From: Flavobacterium sp. SH_e
GTDB taxonomy: Bacteria > Bacteroidota > Bacteroidia > Flavobacteriales > Flavobacteriaceae
Direction: 5' to 3'
DNA: 64,000 nt
Assembly: GCF_025717045.1 (NCBI RefSeq)
Contig: NZ_JAOVZN010000011.1
Span: 78,557-142,556 of the forward strand
Shown here piece after piece: positions 25,883 to 35,651 of this stretch. The notes under the pieces are model-generated. The model worked only from the letters and a program-made list of their open reading frames with translations, ran no database searches and was not told where the DNA came from. Made by a program: the position numbers and the translations under genes. Positions within the stretch are counted from its first letter, which is position 1. Every line of letters starts with the position of its first letter.

Positions 25883-25970
25883 TTTATATTTTTACTTAAG
25901 AATTCTCACAAATTTTAATCAAAAAACGCTTTAAAACAATAAGTCAGATTTTTTTGACTACCTAAAAAAT

Positions 25971-26264
25971 ATGGAAGAAGCAGAAACTTGTCCAGCGCAA
26001 AGACTTTTAAAAATGCTTTCAGGAAAATGGAAAGCTGAAATTTTCCGTTTGGCTTTAGAAACACCTTTACGATTTAATAGTTTACTAAGACAAATTCAAG
26101 GTTCAAACAAACAATCTTTAGCAACAGCGTTGAAAGAATTGGAAGAAGAAGGTCTTTTAGAAAAGGTAACGATCAAGTTGAAGCCTCTTCATATCGAATA
26201 TAATTTGACGGAAAAAGGAAAAGCTTTAATTCCTGTTTTCCAACAATTGGAAGGATTATCATAA
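25971..26264 (+). CDS. HxlR-family winged-helix regulator
   Basis: DNA-binding protein of 97 residues. CPAQRLLKMLSGKWKAEIF, then LRFNSLLRQIQGSNKQSLATALKELEEEGLL, is the HxlR winged helix, with the early cysteine (Cys7) that in some members senses electrophiles or redox state. It is compact with no extra domain. No obvious target lies next to it: the small membrane gene is divergent and the metal-efflux set starts 166 bp downstream. The family is firm and the target unknown. Confidence 0.92.
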   Translation: MEEAETCPAQRLLKMLSGKWKAEIFRLALETPLRFNSLLRQIQGSNKQSLATALKELEEEGLLEKVTIKLKPLHIEYNLTEKGKALIPVFQQLEGLS

Positions 26265-26418
26265 GTAAGTCAAATTTCTGAAGTGCAATATTTTGATAAT
26301 TTATTATTAAAGATCTGTCATTTATATTGGAATAAATAAAAAGACTATCCTATATTTCTAAATTGTTAAAAGAAACTTTTCAGAAGTTTAAAATGATGAA
26401 GATTTATAGAATTTAAGT

Positions 26419-26426
26419 TAAATTTG
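26419..26426 (+). promoter_or_regulatory. Strong -7 element (TAAATTTG) of the first efflux gene set
   Basis: A perfect TAnnTTTG match that ends only 4 bp before the GTG start of the small exported protein, so the transcript would be nearly leaderless. No good -33 element is seen. Confidence 0.5.
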
Positions 26427-26430
26427 CGTC

Positions 26431-26808
26431 GTGCGAAAAACAATTGTTTACATATTTATTCTTCTTATCGCTTCAAACAGCAGTTTTGTGCAGCAGTTCT
26501 ATAAACTGCCAATTCTGATTGAACATTTTCAAGAGCATCAAAAACTGCAAGGTGTAAGCTTTATAGATTTTTTGTCAATGCATTATTGGGGAGAGGACTT
26601 AAAAGATAATGATGGAGACCGCGATATGCAGTTGCCGTTTAAAACTATCAGCAGCAGTTCTCCGCAATTTGTTTTTATCTTAGATGATAAAGAATTACTT
26701 CCGTTTGTTTTTGATCCGGAATTACCACAATTAAATATTCCAACTTATAGATCTGATCTTTTTTCAGATCCAAATTTACTTTCTCTATTTAGACCTCCAA
26801 TTGCATAA
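26431..26808 (+). CDS. Small exported protein ahead of the CzcA-type efflux genes
   Basis: A 125-residue protein beginning at GTG 26431. An in-frame stop lies just upstream and the hydrophobic export segment (KTIVYIFILLIASNSSFV) would be lost with any later start. The mature part, with YKLPILIEHFQEHQKLQG, is rich in acidic residues and histidines. Small proteins of this type are, from memory, found before czcA-like genes in flavobacteria, which suggests a periplasmic metal-related role. No family name can be given. It is probably cotranscribed with the pump 79 bp downstream. Confidence 0.72.
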   Translation: MRKTIVYIFILLIASNSSFVQQFYKLPILIEHFQEHQKLQGVSFIDFLSMHYWGEDLKDNDGDRDMQLPFKTISSSSPQFVFILDDKELLPFVFDPELPQLNIPTYRSDLFSDPNLLSLFRPPIA

Positions 26809-26887
26809 TTAGTTTTTAAATTTTTATTGAAGTGGCTGAGACATATTGTTTTCAGTTGCTCATTTATTATTTTTTAATTAATACATT

Positions 26888-29800
26888 ATGCTTAATAAAG
26901 TAATTCAGTTCTCAGTTAAGAACAAACTGGCAATTGGAATCTTTACACTGCTGTGGATTATCTACGGTGTGTATGAGGTTACCCAATTACCAATTGATGC
27001 CGTGCCAGACATCACTAATAATCAGGTGCAAATTATCACAACAGCTCCTTCGCTTGGCGCTGAAGATGTAGAAAGGTTAATCACTTTTCCGATAGAACAA
27101 GCAATTAGTAATATTCCTAATTTAAAGGAAAGTAGAAGTATTTCACGCTTCGGACTTTCGCTTGTAAGTGTTGTTTTTGAAGACGATGCTGATGTGTATT
27201 GGGCGAGACAGCAAATTGCAGAAAGATTGCAGCAGGTAGAAATTGACAGAAATGCCAATTCGCCCGAAATGGCGCCTGTAACAACTGGTTTAGGAGAAAT
27301 CTATCAATATGTTTTAAAACCAAAACCAGGTTACGAAGAAAAATATTCCTTAGAAGATTTACGAACAATTCAGGATTGGACTATTAGAAGACAGCTTTTG
27401 GGAACGCAAGGAATTGCCGATGTTTCTACGTTTGGAGGAAAATTAAAGCAGTATGAAATTGCTGTAAATCCAGCTCGATTAAAAGCTCAAAATTTAACCA
27501 TAAGTGAAGTTTTTACAGCTTTAAACAGCAGTAATGAAAACACTGGAGGGGCTTATATTGAGAAAGGCCCAACGGTTTCTTACATTAGAAGTACTGGCTT
27601 AGCTAAAAGCATTAAAGACATTGAAAACATTGTGGTTAAAAGTACACAAGGTGGACTTCCAATTCTAGTAAAAGATGTTGCTGATGTTAAGATTTCTTCT
27701 GCGATTCGTTACGGTGCTTTAACAACAGATGAATATGGAGAATCGGTTGGCGGAATCGTGATGATGTTGAAAGGTGAAAATGCCAATAATGTTATTGTTA
27801 ATGTAAAAGACAAAATTGTTCAAATCGAGAAAATTCTTCCTGAAGGTTTAAAAATTGAACCTTTCTTGGACAGAACTAAAATGGTAGACAATGCCATTGG
27901 AACTGTCGAAAAAAACTTGATTGAAGGTGCACTAATTGTAGTTCTTATTCTGGTTTTATTTTTAGGAAATCTTAGAGCAGGATTTATTGTTGCTTCGGTA
28001 ATTCCTTTAGCCATGCTTTTTGCCATTATTATGATGAATACTTTTGGCGTTAGCGGAAACTTAATGAGTCTTGGAGCTTTAGATTTCGGATTAATTGTAG
28101 ATGGAGCTGTAATTATTGTTGAAGCTATTCTGCATCATCTTCACAGTTCTAAAAAATATAAAGCAGTAAATGATATTTCACAAGAAGAAATGGATAAAGA
28201 GGTTACAGGATCGGCAGCGCGTATGATGAATGCTGCAGTGTTTGGACAAATCATCATTCTGATTGTGTACTTACCAATTCTTTCTTTACAAGGTATTGAG
28301 GGCAAAATGTTCAAACCAATGGCACAGACTGTTGCATTTGCCATTTTAGGAGCTTTTATTTTGTCATTGACTTATGTGCCAATGATTAGCGCTTTATTCT
28401 TAAGTAAAAAAATCAGCCATAAAAAGAACCTTTCTGATCGTGTAATGGCTAAATTGGAAAATGCGTACGAAGGCTGGCTGACGAAAGCTTTAGACATCAG
28501 AAAATCGATTGTTATTGCAGCATTTGTACTTTTCGGAATCGCTGTTGTTTTGTTCGGAAGAATGGGAGGAGAGTTTATTCCGCAATTAGAAGAAGGAGAT
28601 TTTGCTGTTGAAACCCGATTATTGTTAGGAACAAATCTTTCTACGACGACCAAAACTATTGAGAAAATTTCGGCCGAATTAAAGAAAGAATATCCAGAAG
28701 TTCAGCAAGTTGTTTCGAGAATTGGAAGCGCCGAAATTCCAACTGACCCAATGCCAATTGAAGGTGGAGATATGATTATTGTTTTAAAAGACAAATCAGA
28801 ATGGACGAGTGCTTCTTCATTTCCTGAATTGGCTGATAAAATGACAAAAACCGTTAAACGAATTGCGCCTGGTGTTACTACAGGATTTCAGTTTCCTGTT
28901 CAAATGCGTTTTAACGAGTTAATGACGGGAGCGAAACAAGATTTGGTTTGTAAAATTTACGGAGAAGACCTTCAGAAGCTCTCAGAATATGCTGAAAAAT
29001 TGGGAGAAATAAGTAAAAAGGTTGAAGGTGCGGCCGATTTGTACGTAGAAAAAGTAACTGGAATGCCACAAATCGTAATTGATTACAATTGGGCGGAAAT
29101 GGCGAAATACGGTTTACGTGTGGCTGATGTAAATGCAACTATTAATGCTGCTTTTGCAGGTGCTCTTGCTGGAAGTATTTACGAAGGTGAAAAACGTTTT
29201 GATATGGTCGTTCGCGTTGAAGACAACGGCAGAAAAGGAATTGAAGACGTTCGAAACCTCTTAATCGCGACGCCATCGGGAATGCAGATTCCGCTTTATC
29301 AAGTAGCAAGTGTAGAAGAAGTAGAAGGTCCAAATCAGATTCAGAGAGAAAATGCTAAACGCAGAATCATTGTCGGATTTAATGTTCGCGGTAGAGACGT
29401 TCAATCAATTGTTGAAGAATTGCAGAAAAAAGTGAATCAGCAAATCAAATTTGATCCAGGTTATTACATTACTTATGGAGGAGCTTTTGAAAACCTTCAG
29501 CAAGCAAAAGCAAGATTGGGAGTTGCTGTTCCAGCAGCTTTATTAATGATTTTTGCTTTGTTGTATTTTGCTTTTAGATCGTTTAAAGAAGGAATTATCA
29601 TTTTTACAGCAATTCCGTTATCAGCAATTGGAGGAGTATTTGCGCTTGTAATGCGCGATATGCCTTTTAGTATTTCTGCTGGAGTTGGATTTATCGCACT
29701 TTTTGGTGTTGCAGTTTTAAACGGAATTGTTTTAATATCGGAGTTCAATCGAATTCAGAAACAAGGAGAAATCACAGATCCTTTCCAGATTATTTTATTT

Positions 29801-31264
29801 GGAACAAAAAACAGATTGCGTCCTGTATTAATGACGGCGGCTGTGGCTTCGTTGGGTTTTCTTCCGATGGCTTTAAGTAATGGTGCAGGTGCGGAGGTAC
29901 AACGCCCTTTGGCAACGGTTGTTATTGGCGGATTGGTAACGGCAACTTTACTAACGCTTTTCGTGCTTCCAGCAATTTATTTAATGACCTATCACGCAAA
30001 AGGATTTTCTAAAAAAAGAAAAAAACACATGAATAATCTAACCATTTTATTAAGCTTTCTTTTTATTGGTAATATGGCAAAAGCGCAAGAACTGCCAATT
30101 TCGCTTGACGAATCTATTTCAATTGCAATTCAGAATAATAGAACTATTAAATCGGCTAAATTAAACGAACAGTCTAAAAGTCATTTGCAAAAAACTGGAT
30201 ATAATCTTCCGCAGGCGCAAATCGATGCCGATTATGGACAGTTTAATAGCGCTCAGAATGATACGCGCTTTGGAATCAGCCAGACTTTTGCTTTCCCAAC
30301 TGTTTATAGCAATCAGAAGAAAGCTTTAAAAGCTGATTTTAATAAAGCTAAAGCCGAAGTGCAATTGACTTCACAAGAAATAAAAACTCGTGTTAGAAAT
30401 ATTTACTACGATTATTTATGGCTGAACAGCAAGAGAGAACTTCTAGTTTATGCTGATTCAATCTACAGAATTATGGAGAAAAAATCAGATTTAAGATTTA
30501 AAGCTGGAGAAGCAAATGTTTTAGAAAAAAGTGCTTCTCAATCTGCGAGACAATTCTACAGCAATCAATTGGTAATGGTAAACCGAGATATTGAAATCGC
30601 TTTGAATTCGTTTAACGCTATTCTTCAAGACAAGGCGAAACACGCTCCCAAAAAGATGAATTTAAAAGCAGTTTTAAATCGTTCGTCTATCGAAAATTTG
30701 AAAACAGAAAATCTTCCGGCAGTACAACGTTCGCAATTTGAATCAGAATCGGCTAAGTACAGATGGAAAACGGAAGGGGCAAAATTACTTCCTGAAATTA
30801 TTTTAGGATATAACAATTTGAGCATTATAGGAACTCAAACTAACGCTTCAGGTCAGGATGTTTATTATGGTAGTGGGCAAAGATTTAATTATGTAAATGC
30901 GGGACTTTCAATTCCGATATTTTTCACGAGTCAGTCAGAACGAAAAAGAGCTGCAAAAGCAGAATACGAAAGCTTTGTTGAACTTTCTGAAGCAGTTAAA
31001 ATCGAGGTAAAAACGAACATTGAAAATGCTGATCGAGAATTGAAAAAATACCAAGAAAGTCTACAGTATTATGAAACTGACGGATTAAAAAACGCTCAAA
31101 CGATTATCGAAGCTTCAAGCAGTCAACTACAAAATGGAGATATCGATTATTTGCAATGGGTTTTAGTAGTCAATCAGGCTATTACAATTAAAAGTGAATA
31201 TTTAGACGCGCTTAATGCTTACAATAAAGCAATTGTGACACTACAGAATCTTAATAATATTTAA
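26888..31264 (+). CDS. CzcA/CusA-type heavy-metal RND pump fused to a TolC-like domain
   Basis: A 1458-residue polypeptide. Residues 1 to about 1040 are a heavy-metal RND proton antiporter of the inner membrane, with the transmembrane motif GALDFGLIVDGAVIIVE (Asp and Glu proton relay) near residue 395. Residues about 1070-1455 are a TolC-like outer-membrane factor with two repeats of long helices. Between them, after a basic stretch KGFSKKRKKH, lies MNNLTILLSFLFIGNMAKAQ, a standard signal peptide with its own ATG at 30029 (residue 1048). Export and cleavage there would separate the two parts. czcB follows 1 bp after the stop. Such fusions are known in Bacteroidota. Metal unknown: Cu/Ag or Zn/Co/Cd. 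Confidence 0.92.
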   Translation: MLNKVIQFSVKNKLAIGIFTLLWIIYGVYEVTQLPIDAVPDITNNQVQIITTAPSLGAEDVERLITFPIEQAISNIPNLKESRSISRFGLSLVSVVFEDDADVYWARQQIAERLQQVEIDRNANSPEMAPVTTGLGEIYQYVLKPKPGYEEKYSLEDLRTIQDWTIRRQLLGTQGIADVSTFGGKLKQYEIAVNPARLKAQNLTISEVFTALNSSNENTGGAYIEKGPTVSYIRSTGLAKSIKDIENIVVKSTQGGLPILVKDVADVKISSAIRYGALTTDEYGESVGGIVMMLKGENANNVIVNVKDKIVQIEKILPEGLKIEPFLDRTKMVDNAIGTVEKNLIEGALIVVLILVLFLGNLRAGFIVASVIPLAMLFAIIMMNTFGVSGNLMSLGALDFGLIVDGAVIIVEAILHHLHSSKKYKAVNDISQEEMDKEVTGSAARMMNAAVFGQIIILIVYLPILSLQGIEGKMFKPMAQTVAFAILGAFILSLTYVPMISALFLSKKISHKKNLSDRVMAKLENAYEGWLTKALDIRKSIVIAAFVLFGIAVVLFGRMGGEFIPQLEEGDFAVETRLLLGTNLSTTTKTIEKISAELKKEYPEVQQVVSRIGSAEIPTDPMPIEGGDMIIVLKDKSEWTSASSFPELADKMTKTVKRIAPGVTTGFQFPVQMRFNELMTGAKQDLVCKIYGEDLQKLSEYAEKLGEISKKVEGAADLYVEKVTGMPQIVIDYNWAEMAKYGLRVADVNATINAAFAGALAGSIYEGEKRFDMVVRVEDNGRKGIEDVRNLLIATPSGMQIPLYQVASVEEVEGPNQIQRENAKRRIIVGFNVRGRDVQSIVEELQKKVNQQIKFDPGYYITYGGAFENLQQAKARLGVAVPAALLMIFALLYFAFRSFKEGIIIFTAIPLSAIGGVFALVMRDMPFSISAGVGFIALFGVAVLNGIVLISEFNRIQKQGEITDPFQIILFGTKNRLRPVLMTAAVASLGFLPMALSNGAGAEVQRPLATVVIGGLVTATLLTLFVLPAIYLMTYHAKGFSKKRKKHMNNLTILLSFLFIGNMAKAQELPISLDESISIAIQNNRTIKSAKLNEQSKSHLQKTGYNLPQAQIDADYGQFNSAQNDTRFGISQTFAFPTVYSNQKKALKADFNKAKAEVQLTSQEIKTRVRNIYYDYLWLNSKRELLVYADSIYRIMEKKSDLRFKAGEANVLEKSASQSARQFYSNQLVMVNRDIEIALNSFNAILQDKAKHAPKKMNLKAVLNRSSIENLKTENLPAVQRSQFESESAKYRWKTEGAKLLPEIILGYNNLSIIGTQTNASGQDVYYGSGQRFNYVNAGLSIPIFFTSQSERKRAAKAEYESFVELSEAVKIEVKTNIENADRELKKYQESLQYYETDGLKNAQTIIEASSSQLQNGDIDYLQWVLVVNQAITIKSEYLDALNAYNKAIVTLQNLNNI

Positions 31265-31265
31265 A

Positions 31266-32396
31266 ATGAAAAAATATATTGCAGCGTTCATAAGCGCTAT
31301 ATTTCTAATTTCTTGCGGAAATAAGAAGAACGAGGAAACTAAAAATGCTGAAACGAAAAGCATTGGTATCATTAAATTAAGCCCTGAACAAGTTAAAAAT
31401 GCTGGTTTAGAAAGCGGTAATCCGACTGTCAAAAATGTAAAAGAGATTTTACAGCTTCAAGGTACAGTAACAGTTCCACCAAAAAGTGTAATCAGTATTA
31501 GCATTCCATTAGGCGGTTATGTCAAAAGTACGAGTCTTATTGCGGGAATGAATGTTCAGAAAGGTCAGGTTTTAGCTGCTTTAGAAGATATGCAGTTTAT
31601 CGAATTACAGCAAAATTATTTGATGGCGAAAGAGAAATTCGATTTGGCTCAAAATGAACATAGAAGACAAAAAGAATTGAATTTGAACAAAGCGGCAAGT
31701 GATAAAGTTTTGGAGCAAATTACGACTGAAATGAGAACAGAGCGTATTATGATGTCCTCTTTAGAACAAAAACTTAATTTATTAGGAATTAATGCTAAAA
31801 CGCTGAATGTTGGAAATATTAGTAAAACCATAAAAGTTGTTTCTCCAATAAATGGTTTAGTTTCTAAAGTAAATGTCAACATCGGAAAATATGTAAATCC
31901 GACTGATATGCTTTTCGAATTAATTGACAAAAGAGACATTGTTTTGACCTTGAACGCATTTGAAAAAGATGTTGCTTCTCTTTCGGTAGGACAGAATGTA
32001 ATGGTTTATGCAAATGCTTCTGATACTAAGAAATATGGAGCAAAAATTGCCTTTATCAATCAAAGTTTAAATGGAGATCGTGCGGCTGAAATTGTCTGTA
32101 AAATGAATACATACAATCCAGCTCTTTTACCAGGATTATTTGTGAACGCAGAAGTTGAAATTGAAAATCAAAAAGCGTTGACGGTTCCAGAAAATGCCGT
32201 TGTACGTTGGGAAGGCAAATTTTATGTATTTACAGAACTTGGCGATAACCAGTTTCAAATGGTAGAAGTGAAGTCTGGAGTTAAAAACGAAGGATATAAT
32301 CAGATTATTTCTGATGCTATTTCTAATTCTTCAAAAGTGGTTATAAAAAATGCTTATACTTTATTGATGTCTGCCATGAATAATGATGACCAATAA
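31266..32396 (+). CDS. RND efflux periplasmic adaptor lipoprotein (CzcB/CusB type)
   Basis: Membrane-fusion protein of 376 residues bridging the RND pump and the outer-membrane channel. A lipobox (LISC, Cys17) marks it as a lipoprotein. A barrel-sandwich hybrid domain surrounds GGYVKSTSLIAGMNVQKGQVL and VVSPINGLVSKVNVNIGKYV, with a helical hairpin between (about residues 110-165), then a beta-barrel and a C-terminal membrane-proximal domain. It starts 1 bp after the pump gene, so translation is coupled. No obvious metal-binding His/Met tail is present. Confidence 0.93.
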   Translation: MKKYIAAFISAIFLISCGNKKNEETKNAETKSIGIIKLSPEQVKNAGLESGNPTVKNVKEILQLQGTVTVPPKSVISISIPLGGYVKSTSLIAGMNVQKGQVLAALEDMQFIELQQNYLMAKEKFDLAQNEHRRQKELNLNKAASDKVLEQITTEMRTERIMMSSLEQKLNLLGINAKTLNVGNISKTIKVVSPINGLVSKVNVNIGKYVNPTDMLFELIDKRDIVLTLNAFEKDVASLSVGQNVMVYANASDTKKYGAKIAFINQSLNGDRAAEIVCKMNTYNPALLPGLFVNAEVEIENQKALTVPENAVVRWEGKFYVFTELGDNQFQMVEVKSGVKNEGYNQIISDAISNSSKVVIKNAYTLLMSAMNNDDQ

Positions 32397-32431
32397 TGTT
32401 TAATTTCTGATTACAATTTAGAGTAAACATG

Positions 32432-32470
32432 AAAACCCAGTAAATTTAGTTTTATTGGGTTTTGTTTTTT
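32432..32470. terminator. Intrinsic terminator after czcB
   Basis: AAAACCCA and TGGGTTTT pair around an AT-rich inner helix, followed by TTTTTT. It stands between the efflux operon and the converging pdeM gene. Confidence 0.75.
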
Positions 32471-32546
32471 CTGTTGAATAATTAAATGATATTATAGCTT
32501 TAAGTATTTTGCCCTATTGAATTGTAAACAAATAGAATATGATGCT

Positions 32547-33185
32547 TTAATTGTTTTTATTTATGAGAATTATTTCATCTCCAGCAATAGCAAAAACAGT
32601 ATGTCCTGGTTCTGGTTTCATAATAAATTTTCCTGTGAATTCTCCAAAAGCAGGCATTATAATTTGATCGCTTTTTTTGAAAAAACATTTAAGTTTTAAA
32701 CTTTGAAGCCCTAATCCGCGCAAGATTATTCCGGGATGGATATGCCCTGAAAAGTTAAAGAAATCTTCTTTTTCTGTGGGATGATGTGTAAAAAGAAAAT
32801 GATCAATTTCTAGCGAGTCAATTACAAGAATTCCGATTTCGTAATAATGTTTTTGGTCTATTATATCATGATTTCCTGCAACCAAATAAGTTTCTTGATT
32901 ATGATTGGAAATCCATTCTTCAAATAAATCCCATTCTGCATTTTTTGAACTATGAAATAAATCTCCTAAAAAAATGATTTTTTCGGGTTCAAAATATTCT
33001 AAAACATCAGTGATATTTTTAAAATTTTCTGAAATTGCATTTTGCGGAATTGCGATTCCGTGTTTTCTAAAATGCGTTACTTTTCCTAAATGAACATCAG
33101 AAATAATAATGATTTTTTTAGATTCCCAAAAAACTGCTCCGCTTGGATGGAGTATAAAGGTTTCGTCTTTTATTTGAATTTTCAT
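32547..33185 (-). CDS. pdeM: Ligase-associated DNA damage response phosphoesterase PdeM
   Basis: Calcineurin-like metallophosphoesterase of 212 residues. SDVHLGK (Asp30, His32), LGDLFHS, AGNHD, THHPTE and SGHIHPG supply the two-metal ligands in family order. It is the last gene of the four-gene DNA end-processing cluster, 6 bp after the helicase gene. The family acts on DNA or nucleotide ends during ligase-linked repair in other bacteria. Name by motif and position. Confidence 0.92.
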   Translation of the reverse strand: MKIQIKDETFILHPSGAVFWESKKIIIISDVHLGKVTHFRKHGIAIPQNAISENFKNITDVLEYFEPEKIIFLGDLFHSSKNAEWDLFEEWISNHNQETYLVAGNHDIIDQKHYYEIGILVIDSLEIDHFLFTHHPTEKEDFFNFSGHIHPGIILRGLGLQSLKLKCFFKKSDQIIMPAFGEFTGKFIMKPEPGHTVFAIAGDEIILINKNN

Positions 33186-33191
33186 AAGTGG

Positions 33192-35651
33192 TTATTTCAT
33201 ATAAGAAGCGGTCATTTTTTGGATTCTTTCAGTCAAAGTTTCGCTTGACAATTTTTCTCGTAATCGATCTGTAATAATAGGGAAACTAAAAGGAGTTGGC
33301 TTTAAACATTGTTTCCAAACAATTTTCTGATTTGCAATTCTTTCTAAAGCAAAAATTAAACGTCCTTCTTCCAATTGATGCTCAAATGTTTCGCGATACG
33401 CTTGATGTAGTAATAAGTTATCAGGTTCAAAATCCCTGAAAACTTCAAATAGTAATTGCGAGCCGCTCTGTAAATGTTTGGTCTTAAACATTTTTCCTGG
33501 AAAACCAGTGAAGACTAATCCCGAAATTACCGCAATATCTCTAAATTTTCTTCGAGCCATTTCGGTCGAATTTAAACTTTTCTGTAAATCATGATGTACA
33601 TATTCGGTTGAAAATAAATTATTGTCTAAAACTGCTTCAATATCAATTTCCTGATCTGAAAGCAATTCAAAACCATAATCATTATAAGCCAAGGAAAATG
33701 TAATCGATTGTAATAAACTAATTCTGAATGCCAACAAACTAGCTAAAGCTTCGTGTACAAAACGTCCTTCAAACGGATAAAAAATAGCATGAAACCCTTC
33801 TCGTGTTTTAAAAGTTTCGATTAAAAACTCATCTGAACTTGGCACAATAGATTCTTTTCGCTGTCTCTTGAATAAAGGCTGTAAAGCTTTTAATTCTGGC
33901 GACAGATTGTCGGTATTGGCGCGATATAATTCTTTTCGAAGCAATTCACTCATTTGAGAAGACAAAGCTAAACGTCCGCCCATCCAGCTCGCAATTTTAG
34001 ATTCTTTCTTCGGACTCGCTTTTTTAACCAAAACCTGCATGTTTCTGATTTTGAATAATTCCAGTTTTTTTCCAGCAAAAATAAAAGTGTCACCTGGTTT
34101 TAGTTTTGAAATAAACCATTCTTCAATAGTTCCAATATAACCGCCGCTCATATATTTTACATTCATAACGGCATCTCCCACAATAGTTCCAATCTGCATT
34201 CTGTGATGCATGGCAATCATTCTGCTGTTTATTTTGTAACAACCGTTTTCATCGATTTCTACTTTTTTAAATTCGTCATAAGCATGAAGACTTTGGCTTC
34301 CTTGTGTAATAAAATTCAAAATCCAATTCCAGTTTTCAGTTGTAATAGTTTGATAACTAAAAGTTTCTTGAATTTCTTTGAAAATTTCATTTGGATAAAA
34401 TCCATCAGATACAGCTAAAGTGTTGAGATATTGAACCAAAACATCCCAGCTATTTAAATAAGGAACGCGATCTTCTATAACACTGTTTTCAACCGCTTCT
34501 TTAAGTGCAGAAGCTTCGATTAATTCAATGGCATGAGTGGCAAGAAAATAAATAACGCTTTCTTTTCCCGGCTGATGTCCGCTTCGTCCTGCGCGTTGCA
34601 TAAAACGTGCGACACCTTTTGGACCGCCAACCTGAATAATCGACTCGACAGGAGCAAAGTCAACTCCTAAATCTAAACTAGAAGTACAGACTACAACTTT
34701 TAATTCCTCATTCCGAATGGCATTTTCTACCCAAAGTCTCGTTTCTCTGTCAATGCTTCCATGATGCATGGCCATTTCGCCAGCAAATTCAGGATATTTT
34801 TCTAATAATCTTTGATACCAGATTTCGCAAGCCGAACGAACATTGGTAAAAATTAAAGTCGTTTTACTGGCTTTTATAATTTTTGCAGCTTCATCAATCA
34901 GATGTAATCCCATGTGTCCGCGCCACGGATAAGTGTCCATTTTTTCAGGAATAATCGAAACGATTTTTATTTTCTTATGAATTACAGCTTTAATTAAAAC
35001 AGAGTTCTGATAAGCTTCAGAATCAACTCCTAGTAAAACTTCCTGTGCTTGTTGAAGATTACCAATTGTGGCTGAAATTCCCCAAATGCGTAAGTTTTTA
35101 CTAATCGTTTTTAATCGAGATAAAGCCAATTCTATTTGAACGCCACGTTTTGTTCCAAGTAATTCGTGCCATTCATCAATAACAATCGCGTTGCAGTTTT
35201 TAAATGTATTAGCGTAACCTTTTGATGCTAAAAGCAATTGTAAACTTTCGGGAGTTGTAATTAAAAGGTCAGGCATTTTGTCTTTTTGTTTGGCTCTTTC
35301 TGCTGCCGAAGTATCTCCAGAACGAATTCCGACCGTCATTGGAATATCTAAATCAGTTAAAACTCGTTCTGCAGCTTGTTTTATTTCTACTGATAAAGAA
35401 CGCAACGGTGTAATCCAAATCGCTTTTAAGCCAGAATTATGTTTAGTTTTATAATTCTGATTTTCTTTAATGTAATTTAAAATAATAGGAAGCCAAAGCG
35501 CATACGTTTTTCCGCTTCCGGTTGGAGCATTTAATAAACCATTTTTTCCCTGCAAAAAAGCAGTCCAAGTTTGAGTCTGAAATGGAAAAGGTTTCCATCC
35601 CTGACTTTCAAACCATTCACTGGCGATCTTAAATAACTGCTCTCTATTCAT
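33192..35651 (-). CDS. Ligase-associated DEXH-box helicase (Lhr-like)
   Basis: Superfamily 2 helicase of 819 residues. Walker A is APTGSGKT at residues 42-49, the Walker B box is DEWH near 158, and motif VI is QRAGRSGHQPG. It has the Lhr-core accessory domains after about residue 430. It translocates on single-stranded DNA and unwinds 3'-tailed duplexes in studied relatives. It directly follows the ligase gene with no gap (stop at 35652, start at 35651) and precedes pdeM by 6 bp, so the three form one translational unit. Confidence 0.93.
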   Translation of the reverse strand: MNREQLFKIASEWFESQGWKPFPFQTQTWTAFLQGKNGLLNAPTGSGKTYALWLPIILNYIKENQNYKTKHNSGLKAIWITPLRSLSVEIKQAAERVLTDLDIPMTVGIRSGDTSAAERAKQKDKMPDLLITTPESLQLLLASKGYANTFKNCNAIVIDEWHELLGTKRGVQIELALSRLKTISKNLRIWGISATIGNLQQAQEVLLGVDSEAYQNSVLIKAVIHKKIKIVSIIPEKMDTYPWRGHMGLHLIDEAAKIIKASKTTLIFTNVRSACEIWYQRLLEKYPEFAGEMAMHHGSIDRETRLWVENAIRNEELKVVVCTSSLDLGVDFAPVESIIQVGGPKGVARFMQRAGRSGHQPGKESVIYFLATHAIELIEASALKEAVENSVIEDRVPYLNSWDVLVQYLNTLAVSDGFYPNEIFKEIQETFSYQTITTENWNWILNFITQGSQSLHAYDEFKKVEIDENGCYKINSRMIAMHHRMQIGTIVGDAVMNVKYMSGGYIGTIEEWFISKLKPGDTFIFAGKKLELFKIRNMQVLVKKASPKKESKIASWMGGRLALSSQMSELLRKELYRANTDNLSPELKALQPLFKRQRKESIVPSSDEFLIETFKTREGFHAIFYPFEGRFVHEALASLLAFRISLLQSITFSLAYNDYGFELLSDQEIDIEAVLDNNLFSTEYVHHDLQKSLNSTEMARRKFRDIAVISGLVFTGFPGKMFKTKHLQSGSQLLFEVFRDFEPDNLLLHQAYRETFEHQLEEGRLIFALERIANQKIVWKQCLKPTPFSFPIITDRLREKLSSETLTERIQKMTASYMK

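Noticed and set aside
25596..25934. Plus-strand 112-aa ORF opposite the small membrane gene
   Set aside because: Composition looks like the complement of the minus-strand two-helix protein, and no family or start context supports it.
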